Assembly (NCBI GenBank): GCA_963971535.1
Contig: OZ020587.1
Location: forward strand, 159,663,856-159,727,855
Reading direction: 5' to 3'
Source: Notolepis coatsorum
Lineage: Eukaryota; Chordata; Actinopteri; Aulopiformes; Paralepididae
DNA: 64,000 nucleotides
Positions within the stretch are counted from its first letter, which is position 1. The number at the start of each line of letters is the position of its first letter. This document shows, piece after piece, positions 1 through 13,193 of this stretch. A model generated the notes under the pieces. It was not told where the DNA came from, searched no databases, and worked only from the letters and a program-made list of their open reading frames with translations. The position numbers and the translations under genes were made by a program.

Positions 1-3000
1 TCGTACAATCATTTTTGCCCTGGTGGTGTACGGTAGAATACATCCTAGCGGGTCATATTGTCGGGCGAGTGTTGTGTACACACTCCGTCTGGTGGTCGGC
101 GCCGCCGCCGGCCTTCCCTGCGCCGTAGTCAGGGGCTTGTGTCTGTAGTGAAGCGAATCTGTTTTGAATCGCCACACCAATCCCAGGGTCATCTCCTGGG
201 CTTCTCCCGGGATTGTAGCCATCCAGGTCTCGCTGCTGGCTGCCTTGTCCTCGGAGGAGAGGCTGCGCAGTACTTGCGGATCGCTGCTGGCCCACTGCCT
301 GAGATCAAAGCCGCCTTTGATCAATGAGGCGCGGAGTTTAATCAGGAGAGCCTCGGCTTCTTCCTGGGTTGAAAGGCTTTGTAGACAGTTGTCTACGTAG
401 AAGCTGTTCTTTACGCTGTGTCGGACCTCTTCGTCCGCTGCTGGGTCCTCTGCTACATGTTTCTGTAGTGCAAATGTAGCACAGCAGGGGCTGCACGTCG
501 TTCCGAAGGGGAGGACTTCCCATTGGTAGATGGCTGGGTGCTCATCTCCTGGCTTCTCTCTCCATAGGAACCGTAACAGGGGCTTGTCCTCCTCTACTAA
601 TCTCACCTGCAGGAACATTCCTTTAATGTCCCCGCTGATGGCCACCTTTTCCTGGCGGAAGCGGAGTAGAACGCCGAGTAGGGAGGGGCCGAGTGTGGGA
701 CCGGGCAGTAACTCTTTATTCAGATTTTGGGATCCGATCTGGTAGCTGCAGTTAAATACTATGCGGTCTTTACCGTTGTGATGGACCTTGTGGTGAGGCA
801 CGTACCACGATTCAGTGGTCTGGTCAGCCTCTTTAATGTCCATCTTTGTGACGTGTCCCGCTGTGATGAGCTTCTCAATCTCGGCGCGGTATACACTCTC
901 TTGGGCGGGGTTCTTGGCTAAGCGCCGCTCCGTGTTCAGCAGGTACCGTTCTGTGGCGTCTGTCTTGGCGTGGAAAGTAGGCATTCCTTCTCGCCGCAGG
1001 AGTGGCGTGGCGTATCTCAACACGCCGTTGACCGGGACTCTCTTGGTCCCTGTCTCGAGGAGGTGAATGGCGTAAATGTCATCTTTAGAGCGAATGTCTT
1101 TCTTTCCGTTCTTAAAGGGCATTTGTTCCAAGGTCCATAACCGCTCTACGTGTTGCAGGAGTGCGGTTTCTCCCTCTGTGACTCGGGAGTGGAGACATCT
1201 AGTGGCTGTACTTCGGTTGAGAGATTTGGCGAGCGGGCCTTGGAGAGTCCATCCCAAACGGGTCTCGACTGCTGCAGGACAGCCTCGGGGTCCGGTATGA
1301 ACCCGGTCTATCGGGACAATGAGGTCTGCATGGTCGGAGCCTATCAACAGGGTCGGCATAGCATTGTCTATGAGCGGGATCGGTAACTTGCGCAGATGTA
1401 CATATTTCTCCATCAGCTTGGCGACGGGGTATGTGTACCGCGACAGTCCTATTTCTTGGCTGGTGAAAGCGTCTGTAATCTGGTACCGTCGCTCAGGCTG
1501 GCCGCTTGCTGCGATAGAGAATGAGACATTCTCGCCCTTTATCGTCTTCAAATCTCGTCTTATTGTCCGAATTGTCATTTGGGTTTCGCTTCCCCGCAGC
1601 CCTAGCTGGGCCGCAGCGGAGGCGAGCAGAAGGGTCTTCTCTGACCCGTCATCGAGGACGGCGTAAGTGTCCAGGACTTTATTCTGGTAGCTTAGTGTCA
1701 CACGCACTACTTTTAGGAGTACTCGGGCTCCACTGCTGCTGGCGGGATCGATGTACATGACGCTCGCTTTGCTGCTGGATGGTGCGGGTGAAGGGCGCCG
1801 TCTGTTACTGTCGTGAAGTATGTCCAGATGGGCTCCATCGCACTTGGTGCACCTTTTCTTTAAGCGGCATTCGGCTGCCATGTGTGAGCGCGCACAGCGA
1901 AAACAGCGCTTGTTGGACTTTATCCATTGACTTGCTTCCTCCGCGTTCAGCTTGGGGAAGGAGTCACATTGCGCTAGCCAGTGTTCTTTCTCACAGTAGG
2001 GGCACACTATCTTCCACTTCTCCGTTCTGGAGGGGGTACTGTGGCTCCTGCTGCTCGGTACTGACTCCGATTGGTGCATCACAGTCACCGATCTTCTTCC
2101 ATCATTTAGTCGTCTGGTTCCTTCTCTGGAGCCAGGGGTGCTCCGTCCGAATGTATCTAGCCGTAGGCTGCTGACTTCTCTCGCCAGGAAGTCTGCTAGA
2201 TCGAGGAGGTTCGGTTCGGGGCCATTCGGGTCTCGGTGGTCTCTCTGCCGCCTAAAATGCTCCTGTCGAGCGGGCGGCAGCTTCTCCAAGATCCTTTCCA
2301 CATTTGAGTTGGCGTAAAGTTCATGCCTCCCCTTCTCTCTCTGCGCTCCCAACATCCCTACCAGGGACTGCACTCTGATGGACAGGTCGTCCAGTGCTCG
2401 ATTGTCTATTGCTGGGGGTAAGCGGTCGATGTGTCGGATCTCCTGGATCACGTAATCCCATATGCGCCCATACCTCTGGTCCAATGCTACCAGCGCTGCT
2501 GTGTATGGGGTGGTGGAAGTCGCGTAGGCGAGCGCTATATTATGTGCGCGGGGTACCTTTAAGTGCTTCAGTAGGGTGGCGTATTTATGGCGTTCATCCA
2601 ATACATCCACCAACATGGTCTCCAGACACATGCGGAGTTCTGTATACTGGGCCCGGTTCTCTTGGGTGAAGTCGGGTACCATAGGCGTGCCAATGTATGA
2701 CGCTGACTGTGGATACATCGGCGAGCGTTGGGGGAGAGGCCTCCTAGGCGAGTCTCCTCCCGCTCCTTGGTATGGGCTGGTACCGGCAGTGTACCATGGC
2801 CCGCTTGTCCAGGTGCTGTTCCTCGGTGCGGGTCGTGCGTCGTGCTCACCCGGGTATAGAGTCGGGGGTCTGTAGCGCAGCTCCGCGGGAGTATAGCCTG
2901 GGCTGTACCGGACCTCCTGGTCCGGTAGAGTACTGTGCTGTCGTCGGGCGTGGTTCTCCTCCTCTTCCTCTTCGTCTTCAGTTAGGTCATCCAGTGCTTG

Positions 3001-3925
3001 TCGTCTCTGGTTTAGCCTCTCCACAGGATCTGCTGCTTTTTCCCGGTTGCTAGGTCTCGCTTGGACCGGTGGGGGGAGGTGGTCTGTGGGGGGTATAGAC
3101 CTCGTCTGTTGGTCAAGTTCAGGGTTGTTTACTCGGCTAGGGGATGCCGCCCTGGAGGTGTGTCTAGACGAGTTCCTGGAGCCTCTGGCGGAGGGAGAGG
3201 GTGTTGTCCGTCTGATCAGCTGTTCTATTAGTTGCGCTTGCTGTCTGTCGCGCTCTGCGTCCCGTAGAGCACCAGCAGCTGCTCGCTGGCTGTCTGCTCG
3301 GTCTCGGGCCACATTCTCTTCCCTCTGAATGCGTCTTATTTCTAGACGTATATGCTCTTCTTCGCTCCGCTGCTGGATCTGCAGTCGGTCGCGTTCAGCA
3401 GCGGCGTTCAGGCTGATGAGGAAGGCCTGCTGTAGGGTCCTCTCTGCCTCGCTGGGAGAAGGCGGTTGTATAGGGGAGCCTTCCCTCGGGGTACTCCTTG
3501 CGGAGCCTTGGAGCTCTATCTCCACGGTGCTCTCCCCGTCTTCTTCCGTGCCGAGTTCTCTCTCGGTAGCGTTGTATTCCTCCCGGGACTCATCGGGGAC
3601 TACTTCTTCAGTACTGGCGGGGTGTGAAGTCATGTCTGGTTCCCACTGGTCCCCACCGTGAACTTGGTCAGTTACATTAGAACCCGTAGGGGCCTCTATG
3701 GTCGGGGTAGTCTGGGCGTTGGGGTTAGACATACTTTTACTTTCTAGTTTTACCGCGTTTACTGTTAGTAGAAGACTAGGTTGTTGACTGACAGCGTAAG
3801 CCTCTAAGTACTGAGGGAGCCGTCGTTCGCGCTGCGGGCGTTGGTTAGGAGGATCGTTTCGTGGAGTGTTCATCATAGGCCATTTCAATATTAATAACAC
3901 TATATTAATATTACACTGATTACCC

Positions 3926-3942
3926 TCCGGCTCGAAGGACCA
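3926..3942 (-). other. Primer-binding site, tRNA-Tyr type
   Basis: On the minus strand the LTR is followed after two bases by TGGTCCTTCGAGCCGGA. This is complementary to the 3' end of eukaryotic tRNA-Tyr (TCCGGCTCGAAGGA plus CCA). The same site follows the LTR of the second copy. The tRNA match is from memory. Confidence 0.75.
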
Positions 3943-3944
3943 AT

Positions 3945-5379
3945 TGTAACTGAGGGGTACAATTCCCTGACTGTATTACTAGATATGATACTTACTACCA
4001 CTACCTTTGTACTTAATATTCGGCCACCCAGTACTCGGCATAAATATATTATGATGAACACTGTCACGTAGATGAAACGGATCCAACACAAATGTACGAA
4101 TTAGAAATAGGTCTTTATTTCTACACAGCGATGGTGTGTAGAGCAAGCACTTAATCAAATCAATCACATTTATGAATGGGAATTAGTATGCACTTTTATG
4201 GCAAGAGTATTCGTCGGTATATCAATAGAGAATGTCCAATCTCTGAAGGCGCAGGTGGTACATATACGACCTGGAATAGTTAAGGAATAACAGCAATGAT
4301 ACTTCAATGATTATAGACTGGATACACTAGGGGGGGTTAATCCGGTCGCTTGTAAGCCGACAGGAGTAGGAAGGGGGGGGGGGTAGAGTCCGGCTGCCTC
4401 ATCCGGCCAAGGGTATCCCAGGTGAACCCACTGTAGTGCCGTTCAATGCGCCGGCGATCCTTGGACCGCAGATGAAAGCAGATGGACTCTTTGTGGGCCG
4501 GCGTCCTCCGGTCCACGGAGGAGAGACGTGAAGCGACCTCGTCTTGCAGAGCGTCTCCTCACCTTGCGTCCTCTCCAGGGGGGGGGGGTTCCAACACACG
4601 GCAGTGTCGGGGGTCTTTATCCATGGAATAATCAACGTATACAAAGCATAATCCGTGCCTGGGAAGGCGGGCTGTCGTCGGTAGAATAATCCGGTATACA
4701 GGTCCACTCGCTCGTCGGCTCTGGGGCTCCTCGGGTGCAATCTCACATGGGGTCGATCAGCCTGGATAAGCAGCCAGTTTTCTGCCCGAAACGATGGGGT
4801 GCTGACTACGGTAGTATTCTCACCGCACGAAGCACTATATATTAACAGACTATTATTAGCTTAATAGACTACGTCCAACTCGACGATATAGTGCCAAATA
4901 TGACTATTCAAATATTAATATACACAATGTCTCAATACCGATGGTAGGCCGAACTTGGCCTTACTCCCACACGTGGCGTCGCGGGGAGGCTTTACGTCTG
5001 TCACTCTATTGGAGGGTAAGAAACTGGACTGAAAAGGAAGTCCTACTTTAGTAGCGCAGTATATATACGCACTATGAACAAATAGTCCCATTAGTGGTGC
5101 GGTAGCCAGATTCCTACGCGGAACTAGGACTTGTTCGTACATGTTGAGCGGTACGTTTGAACTGGGTCTGGGGGGTATGGCAGCCTGGCACCAAGGTCTC
5201 GACCAATAGTAGAATGGAGACTATTATGGGATGTTCAGTAGGCTAGAATGGATATTCAATGCATATTGTACAAGGAATATACAAGGGATATCAGGGAATA
5301 TTAGAGAATATACAAATACAATTAAATATATATATATAAATAAATATATATATTCGGTTTAATCTGGCCCTTCACAACA
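3945..5379 (-). repeat. LTR of the older BEL/Pao copy
   Basis: The boundaries are TG...CA type: on the minus strand the LTR begins TGTTGTGAAGG at 5379 and ends GTTACA at 3945. Both ends match the LTR ends of the copy at 33999-42020. GTTAC follows at 5380-5384 and could be its 5-bp target duplication, but the other flank is outside the window. It contains long G runs near 4370 and 4580. Confidence 0.85.
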
Positions 5380-6695
5380 GTTACCTTAAACTAACCATAA
5401 CCTTAACCACACTGTTACCTTAAACTAACCATAACCGTAACTTTCTTAACCATAACCGTTAAACGTAAAAACGAATCATCATCATCATAGTATTGCTGTT
5501 TTGTATCAGGGTGGGTGTCTTACAGCCCAACCCCACCGAACGCGGGACGCGGCGTGAGGTGGGCAGGCGATCAGCGCTTCACTTTCGCTCCCATGTTAAC
5601 GGGCGTCGCTGTGCCCACCGGCCGCTTTCGCTTCGGTTGGATGCAGAGGCGTGCACCGCCACGCGCATTTTCACAGAAATACACTCAATATCTGCATTAT
5701 TACCACACATATATAGATGTTGTTCAACCAGCCAATGTGTCTGTATCTTTCCCAATACAAATAAACCATACTATACTTTTTCAGGAGTAGTCACACTGAT
5801 TTCCTCATTCTAAAATGAATTCTAACATTCTAATTAATTAGATAATAACTGGTTATACGTGCAAAATGGACGATAGAACACTGGAACTGGAAATCTTTAA
5901 AAAAAATCTTCAAACGGGGACTGACTTTGCATAATAGACTATAGGCATTTACAGCTGTTCCAATGTAAATGTGCCTTCTTCCTCCGTGCGCTTTCGCCCG
6001 CTCTGAAGTCGGACTCGGTGTGGGCAGCCACGCGCGCTGTTCTCGCCCGCGCGCCTGGCGGGGTCCCGGCGTTAGTCTAGAGAGGTGAGAGCACTCGCCC
6101 ACAACCACAATCATTGTTAGTTCGACTCCCGGTCGCAAAATGTAAATAATTATATTACTTATAGGCTACAATGAGTAAATATGTTATAGCATAACATACA
6201 GATTGGTCGCAGCCTATCACAAACGCTTGTTTCTCCAGGGCAGCTTCGCTGAGCAGAATATGCACTTTTTAGTACTTTGTTTACGTTTTGTTTACGAAGT
6301 GGCCTTGAGCAATTGGAAGTAGAAAAGGTAACCACTGCGCTCAGACAGGTGCGTAGTCCAAAGATAGTAAGTCACAAAAAGGGGGGTAGGGACCGCACTC
6401 AAGGGATATCGTTTATTTTATTTGAATACGCACCATTTTAATATGCACAAAACGTTTTCGACCGTCCGGCCTTCGTCGGTGTGTAATGAATAGTTGCAAC
6501 AAACAAGCCTTAACTAGGCTGCGATCGACAACAGGTGTAAATAATCAGTAATTCTGTATGGAAGTCTGTATGGAAATCAATTGTAGCATATTGGGGGTAT
6601 CAGGTTGTTTAGACCGTTCATAAATCAATCATAAGTCATTGAGTGTTTATACAGTAGACAGGTTAGTATAGGCTACGATTCCACCTACAGGAATG
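5380..6695. other. Non-coding, old unclassified repeats
   Basis: No convincing exon. 5380-5470 holds degenerate TTAAACTAACCATAACC-type repeats. About 6200-6310 is a fragment repeated at 8583-8690 (shared core TTGTTTCTCCAGGGCAG), so it is part of a dispersed repeat. The rest is unclassified AT-rich sequence. Confidence 0.5.
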
Positions 6696-7221
6696 CAGGG
6701 GTGTAAAGTACTTGAGTAATTGTACTTTGTTACAATACTTAAGTACTGTTTTGGGGGATTTGTACTTTACTCAAGTATTATTAGGTTTGTATACTTCTAC
6801 TGTTACTCAATTACATTTCAGAGAAAAAAAAACATACTTTTTCCGCCTTACATTTAAAATGCAGACCTACAAAGTACAAAGTACAAATCTCACAGGTTCC
6901 AACCATTTTAATTAGTATATTTGTTTCTCTGGCCAAACTAACGTTAACGTTGTTAATCCTGCGGCCGCACTTTATGTAAAAACAGCCAATCAAATCCCCA
7001 TCAATGGAAAATTAACCCGCCCATACCCATGTTGATTGGCCCTTGTGCAAGACTAGAAAGTGCGGATCTTTGAAGAATAGACCGTAAAAGGTTTAAACTG
7101 TTTAACTTTTACTCAAGTGTGTTTTTAGCCAGATACTCTGACTTTTACTTGAGTAAGATTTTGATACGGTACCCATACTTTCACTTAAGTATAATTTCTG
7201 GGTTACCAGTTTACACCCCTG
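6696..7221. mobile_element. hAT-like non-autonomous DNA transposon
   Basis: Terminal inverted repeats CAGGGGTGTAAAGTACTTGA (left) and ...TTTACACCCCTG (right) bound about 526 bp with no transposase. A second, opposite-orientation copy of the family is at 46839-47403. No target duplication is recognisable, because another element abuts the right end. Confidence 0.75.
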
Positions 7222-7439
7222 GTCGCGTGAATATTAAAGGCAACCAACTTGTGTTCGGCTTTTCTCTGATTGGCCGCGACCCCCCGCCCCCACGCGCAGG
7301 CAAGCGGCAGTCGTCCCACGTCCCAAATGAAAACCAAGGAGCAAGCGAGCGGCAGCGCGGGCAACCAACTTGTGTACCAACCAACTTGTGTTTGCTGTTC
7401 TAACCAACTTGTGTTCAGCTGCGGTAGCAGTGGAACGCT

Positions 7440-8097
7440 ATGAAATGCGCTGAACTAGAAAGCGTAACGTTATTATGTTTCGCGTTTTTAACAACCAACT
7501 ACCAGATTCACTCGTACCAGATTCACTCGTGTATAAACAAAGCCCATACAGTTATGAAATGCGCTGAACTAGAAAGCATAACGTTATTATGTTTCGCGTT
7601 TTTAACAACCAACTACCAGATTCACTCGTCACTGTACATCACCTCTGAAGTATAAACAAAGCCCATACAGTTATGAAATGCGCTGAACTAGAAAGCGTAA
7701 CGTTATTATGTTTCGCGTTTTTAACAACCAACTACCAGATTCACTCGTCACTGTACATCACTTCAGCTCCAGCAGCAGCACCGTTGTAGGAAGCCCTTCA
7801 ATGACAGCGCTCTCATATTTTGCGAATGCATAAACTGTACATCACTTCAGCTCCAGCAGCAGCACCGTTGTAGGAAGCCCTTCAATGACAGCGCTCTCAT
7901 ATTTTGCGAATGCATAAACTGTACATCACTTCAGCTCCAGCAGCAGCACCGTTGTAGGAAGCCCTTCAATGACAGCGCTCTCATATTTTGCGAATGCATA
8001 AACTGTACATCACTTCAGCTCCAGCAGCAGCAGCAGCAGCGGGCTCCGTTGTAGGAAGCCCTTCAATGACAGCGCTCTCATATTTTGCGAATGCATA
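7440..8097. repeat. Two tandem arrays inside the fold-back element
   Basis: The first array has a 115-119 bp unit containing GAAATGCGCTGAACTAGAAA at 7442, 7555 and 7674. The second has an ~80-bp unit beginning CTGTACATCACTTCAGCTCC, repeated four times. The last unit carries an expanded CAG run. The reading frame through the first array is not a gene. Confidence 0.85.
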
Positions 8098-8245
8098 AAC
8101 TATATCTTAAATTATGGCTATGTGTCTAATATGGCTGTCGCTTATCAATGACTTCGCGACAGCCATATTAGACACATCGCCATAATTTAAGATATAGTTT
8201 ATGCATTCGCAAATATGAGAGCTCTGTCATTGAAGTGGGTGGTGG
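8046..8245. repeat. Near-perfect palindrome (hairpin)
   Basis: Left arm 8101-8141 and right arm 8155-8195 are complementary except at one position, around a 13-base loop (8142-8154). Pairing continues outward, less perfectly, to about 8046 and 8245. A diverged fragment of the same sequence is at 11985-12090. Confidence 0.9.
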
Positions 8246-8697
8246 CACTAACAGTAGCGATTTTTATTGTTTTGTCATGACCAAACATAATCCCAACATA
8301 GATAGGAGGTGTACTGTATGTCAAATGTCGGTCATGTGGTGGAAGAGTTTAGTACAGTCACACAACAGAACACCAGTGTTTCTAGTAGATATGTTTATTA
8401 ATATAAATAAACACCTCTGTCTGAACTGGTTCGACCAGCGCATTGGTTCGACCAGCGCTTCTGCCGCGTCTCTCAGCGGAAAAGGGCGTGTGCTAGGGCG
8501 GTCACGTGGCCGTGTGGCCAATCAGAGAAACGCTGAACGAAAAGCTGAACACAAGTTGGTTGCCTTTAATATTCACGCCCCCTGGTCGCAGCGTATCACA
8601 AATGTTGTGCTTGTTTCTCCAGGGCAGGTTCGCTGAGCAGAATATGATGCACTTTTAGTACTTTGTTTACGTTTTGTGACGAGGCGGCGTTGAGGAC

Positions 8698-9092
8698 GCC
8701 TATATTCGAATACCAACGGAGTTGTGCGTTTTGCAAATCTGATTGGCCACTGACGTTTCTGGTCATGTGCACCAATCGTGTGACGCCTCTTTCGTTCACC
8801 GGTTAAGCTTAGGCACTCTTTCGAAGTTGGTTAAGGTTAGAGTTTGTCTTAGAGCAGGGCGATAGAACACCAGCCCTGATTCCAAACTCTAACCTTAACC
8901 AACTTCGAAAGAGTCGCCTATAAGCTTAACCAGTGATAAACTAGGCGTTAGGTCGTTTGCAGGCTGTTCGACGCGGAAATGGGCAAAGACACAGCTCGTC
9001 ACGCGATTGGGCGCACATGTCACATGACCAGAAACGTCAGTGGCCAATCAGATTCGCAAAACGCACAACTCCGTTGGTATTCGAATAGACGC
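8698..9092. mobile_element. Mutator-like miniature element next to an slc25a12 splice donor
   Basis: About 90-bp inverted arms begin GCCTATATTCGAATACC on the left, with its near-complement ending CGAATAGACGC on the right. A perfect 9-bp direct repeat GTTGAGGAC flanks it (8689-8697, 9093-9101). The interior has AACCTTAACCAACTTCGAAA motifs in both orientations and resembles the element at 26074-26440, which also has a 9-bp duplication. The right-hand duplication touches the intron start of the slc25a12 exon at 9108-9247. Mutator-like assignment rests only on the 9-bp duplication. Confidence 0.75.
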
Positions 9093-9107
9093 GTTGAGGA
9101 CACATAC

Positions 9108-9247
9108 CTGCAGGAACTCTGTGAACTCCAGGTAGCTGAGGCGCTTCTTCCTCTCGTGGCCGAAGTGCAGCCGGATGAACTCACATTCCCAGTTGAAGGG
9201 GATGTGGTGGTGGACTGTGGTCTGGCTGAAGATGTCCCGCACATTCT
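9108..9247 (-). CDS. slc25a12: slc25a12 exon, EF-hand regulatory domain (inverted relative to the other exons)
   Basis: This 140-bp internal exon encodes 46 residues plus a split codon, from [10 protein letters not shown] through [14 protein letters not shown] to FTEFLQ. It matches about residues 109-155 of human SLC25A12 (aralar, mitochondrial aspartate-glutamate carrier), part of the N-terminal calcium-sensing EF-hand domain facing the intermembrane space. HHHIPFNW and EFIRLHFGH favour SLC25A12 over SLC25A13. Acceptor CAG at 9250-9248; donor GTATGT from 9107 down. The frame enters in phase 2 and leaves in phase 0. It is on the minus strand, whereas all the carrier-domain exons are on the plus strand beyond a 200-N gap, so contig misorientation is the likeliest explanation. 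The acceptor is preceded by a 1.2-kb polypyrimidine array. Confidence 0.92.
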
Positions 9248-9249
9248 CT

Positions 9250-10460
9250 GTGGAGACACGGGGAGAGACGGGAGAGGGAGGAGAGGAGGCAGAAGAAGAA
9301 GAAGAGACACGGGAGAGACGTGAGAGGGAGGAGAGGAGGCAGAAGAAGAAGAAGAGACACGGGAGAGACGTGAGAGGGAGGAGAGGAGGCAGAAGAAGAA
9401 GAAGAGACAAGGGAGAGACGTGAGGGAGGAGAGGAGGCAGAAGAAGAGAGACGTGAGGGAGGAGAGGAGGTAGAAGAAGAAGAAGAGACGAGAGACGTGA
9501 GGGAGGAGAGGAGGCAGAAGAAGAAGAAGAGACACGAGAGAGACGTGAGGGGGAGGAGAGGAGGCAGAAGAAGAGACGTGAGGGAGGAGAGGAGGCAGAA
9601 GAAGAGAGGCGAGAGGGAGGAGAAGAGGCAGAAGAAGAAGAAGAGACACGAGAGAGACGTGAGGGGGAGGAGAGGAGGCAGAAGAAGAAGAAGAGACACG
9701 AGAGAGACGTGAGGGGGAGGAGAGGAGGCAGAAGAAGAGAGACGTGAGGGAGGAGAGGAGGCAGAAGAAGAGAGGCGAGAGGGAGGAGAAGAGGCAGAAG
9801 AAGAAGAAGAGACACGAGAGAGACGTGAGGGGGAGGAGAGGAGGCAGAAGAAGAAGAAGAGACACGAGAGAGACGTGAGGGAGGAGAGGAGGCAGAAGAA
9901 GAGAGGCGAGAGGGAGGAGAGGAGGCAGAAGAAGAGAGGCGAGAGGGAGGAGAAGAGGCAGAAGAAGAAGAAGAGACACGAGAGAGACGTGAGGGGGAGG
10001 AGAGGAGGCAGAAGAAGAAGAAGAGACACGAGAGAGACGTGAGGGAGGAGAGGAGGCAGAAGAAGAGAGGCGAGAGGGAGGAGAGGAGGCAGAAGAAGAG
10101 AGGCGAGAGGGAGGAGAGGAGGCAGAAGAATAAGAAGAGACACGAGAGACGTGAGGGAGGAGAGGAGGCAGAAGAAGAGAGGCGAGAGGGAGGAGAAGAG
10201 GCAGAAGAAGAGAGGCGAGAGGGAGGAGAGGAGGCAGAAGAAGAAGAGAAGAGACACGAGAGACGTGAGGGAGGAGAGGAGGCAGAAGAAGAGAGGCGAG
10301 AGGGAGGAGAAGAGGCAGAAGAAGAGAGACGTGAGGGAGGAGAGGAGGCAGAAGAAGAGAGGCGAGAGGGAGGAGAGGAGGCAGAAGAAGAGAGGCGAGA
10401 GGGAGGAGAGGAGGCAGAAGAAGAAAAGACGAGAGAGACGAGAGGGAGGAGAGAGAGACA
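9250..10460. repeat. Polypurine minisatellite upstream of the slc25a12 EF-hand exon
   Basis: The + strand is almost all purine, with variants of GGGAGGAGAGGAGGCAGAAG repeated at roughly 30-60 bp higher-order spacing, about 35 times. Read with the exon (minus strand) it is a 1.2-kb polypyrimidine stretch directly before the 3' splice site. Long open frames here on both strands (up to 492 codons) are low-complexity artefacts. Confidence 0.95.
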
Positions 10461-10489
10461 CATTTATAATAAAACACACTTGTTTTAAG

Positions 10490-11630
<1,141 letters not shown>

Positions 11631-11830
11631 NNNNNNNNNNNNNNNNNNNNNNNNNNNNNNNNNNNNNNNNNNNNNNNNNNNNNNNNNNNNNNNNNNNNNN
11701 NNNNNNNNNNNNNNNNNNNNNNNNNNNNNNNNNNNNNNNNNNNNNNNNNNNNNNNNNNNNNNNNNNNNNNNNNNNNNNNNNNNNNNNNNNNNNNNNNNNN
11801 NNNNNNNNNNNNNNNNNNNNNNNNNNNNNN
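11631..11830. other. Assembly gap, exactly 200 N
   Basis: Two hundred consecutive N. The round number suggests a placeholder of unknown size. The left edge is simple repeat, where assemblies commonly break. The orientation of slc25a12 exons changes across it. Confidence 0.98.
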
Positions 11831-12958
11831 GTGTTTTTGTTTTGGGGGGGGGGGTTCTTGATTTATTGTGATGTTTCTTCTTGACTTGTTTAAAGAAGAC
11901 GTGTCCGGCCCATGGGGACATTAACGTGTGTTGTCGGGCCTTAACAGTTTGAGTGCCAGCCATTAACATTGGAAACATGGTTAAATGCCACCACCCACTT
12001 CAATGATAGCGTTGTGAATGCATAATCTCTGTCTTACATTATGGCTATGTGTCTAATCTGCCTGTCGCTTATCAATGACTTGTTTGCAGTCAACATTGTA
12101 GAAACGGATTGTTTTTTAATCGGTTCATTTCCGTTTTATAGCATTTTGAAAAGCCCTCGTTTTTCAGGAAAATATATAGATTCCGTGATAAAAGGCATTT
12201 ACTGGAATATTCTAGTATACACAAAAACGTTGTAATTTTTTGGCCTATTTATGAATCGTTTTCAAATAAACGCTAGATTATCGATAATATATGTGTACTT
12301 ATGCACGCTATAGAGGCGGGCTGAAAAATCGATTCTCTCATTTCCTCATCAGCGATCACCGTGCACACACACACACACGCACATATGGCAAACGCTTATA
12401 TCTCTGTGAAAACAGCTCTGATTATCCTAAGACTGGTAAAATAAATTCCTTACCTGAGATCAGATGTTATCCAAAAAGATTATTCCAATTCCTGATCGCC
12501 ATTCCAAATATCGATCACGCTTATTGATTACAGTGTTGAGTACTGTAAATACATAATCCACGCGTTTTCCGGGCCGGCGAGCACAATCGATCCTTCAGTT
12601 GGCCTTGACGGAAAAATAAAATGAGGAAACTGGCCACCCCCCCTGCATCAGTGTAAATTAATGGGGTGCAGTACCACAGGGAGAGACGATAGGGGGCGGT
12701 ATCTTCCCAATTGAGCTCAGAGAGACTCTGCAGCACTAACCCGAGGCTCGATTGATGAAATATGAATTCAAATCGCCAATAAAAAAAGAACGACAAACAA
12801 ACGCTATATAGCGTCGGGGGCACTCAAAGGTCGGCATGAACTAATGACAAAAAGCGTCCGTGGCACTCAATGTGTTAAAGAAGACGTGTCCGGCCATGGG
12901 GACATTAACATGTGTTGTTGGGCCTTACAAATCAATTTGATTTGATTTGATTTAATGT
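11831..12958. other. Intron/unplaced sequence with duplicated retroposon ends
   Basis: No exon seen. A ~55-bp segment (core AAAGAAGACGTGTCCGGCC) occurs as direct repeats at 11890-11945 and 12876-12930, about 985 bp apart. The second is followed by (TTTGA)n, typical of a LINE or SINE 3' end. 11985-12090 is a diverged piece of the fold-back element at 7227-8580. Confidence 0.6.
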
Positions 12959-13193
12959 CCTGCAGGTCTGGTACCGGACAGTTTCAGCCGCTCTAACAGA
13001 ACCCATGAATAATGTTTTGCAGGTCTGGTACCGGACAGTTTCAGCCGCTCTAACAGAACCCATGAATAATGTCTTGCCGGTCTGGTACCGGACAGTTTCA
13101 GCCGCTCTAACAGAACCCATGAATAATGTCTTGCCGGTCTGGTACCGGACAGTTTCAGCCGCTCTAACAGAATCCATGAATAATGTCTTGCAG
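12959..13193 (+). repeat. 57-bp minisatellite that repeats the next exon's 3' splice site
   Basis: Four 57-bp units precede the slc25a12 exon at 13194. Each unit includes TTGCAGGTCTGGTACC or a variant, that is the acceptor plus the first ten exon bases. Copies of the junction fall at 12966, 13023, 13080 and 13137, and the real exon starts at 13194, exactly one more period. At 13080 and 13137 the AG is changed (GCCGG), so only some copies keep an acceptor. Confidence 0.92.

Larger units (their letters stand above)
1..5379 (-). mobile_element. BEL/Pao LTR retrotransposon, old copy, cut by window start
   Basis: An LTR element on the minus strand, same family as the copy at 33999-42020. Visible parts, from its 5' end: one LTR (3945-5379), a primer-binding site (3926-3942), a gag-like region (about 2880-3870) and pol from the gag-like/zinc-knuckle region through protease into reverse transcriptase, running off the window at position 1. 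Family identity comes from direct protein-level resemblance to the second copy. Its LTR is longer than the second copy's (1435 against 1332 bp) and clearly diverged from it, so it is an older, separate insertion. It looks broken, with several breaks. The partner LTR is outside the window, so no LTR-pair age can be given. Confidence 0.9.
7227..8580. mobile_element. Fold-back DNA transposon with internal tandem arrays
   Basis: Outer inverted arms GTGAATATTAAAGGCAACCA (left) and its complement at about 8556-8575 enclose 1.35 kb. The element is flanked by a 9-bp direct repeat CCTGGTCGC (7218-7226, 8581-8589), consistent with a 9-bp target duplication as made by Mutator-like elements. Inside are a ~117-bp unit repeated about three times (7440-7755), an ~80-bp unit repeated about four times (7756-8090), and a nearly perfect central hairpin at 8046-8245. 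No transposase gene is visible. Confidence 0.7.

Noticed and set aside
5385-5470. Telomere-like TAACC repeats
   Set aside because: The units are irregular (TTAAACTAACCATAACC) and not TTAGGG. Not a telomeric array.
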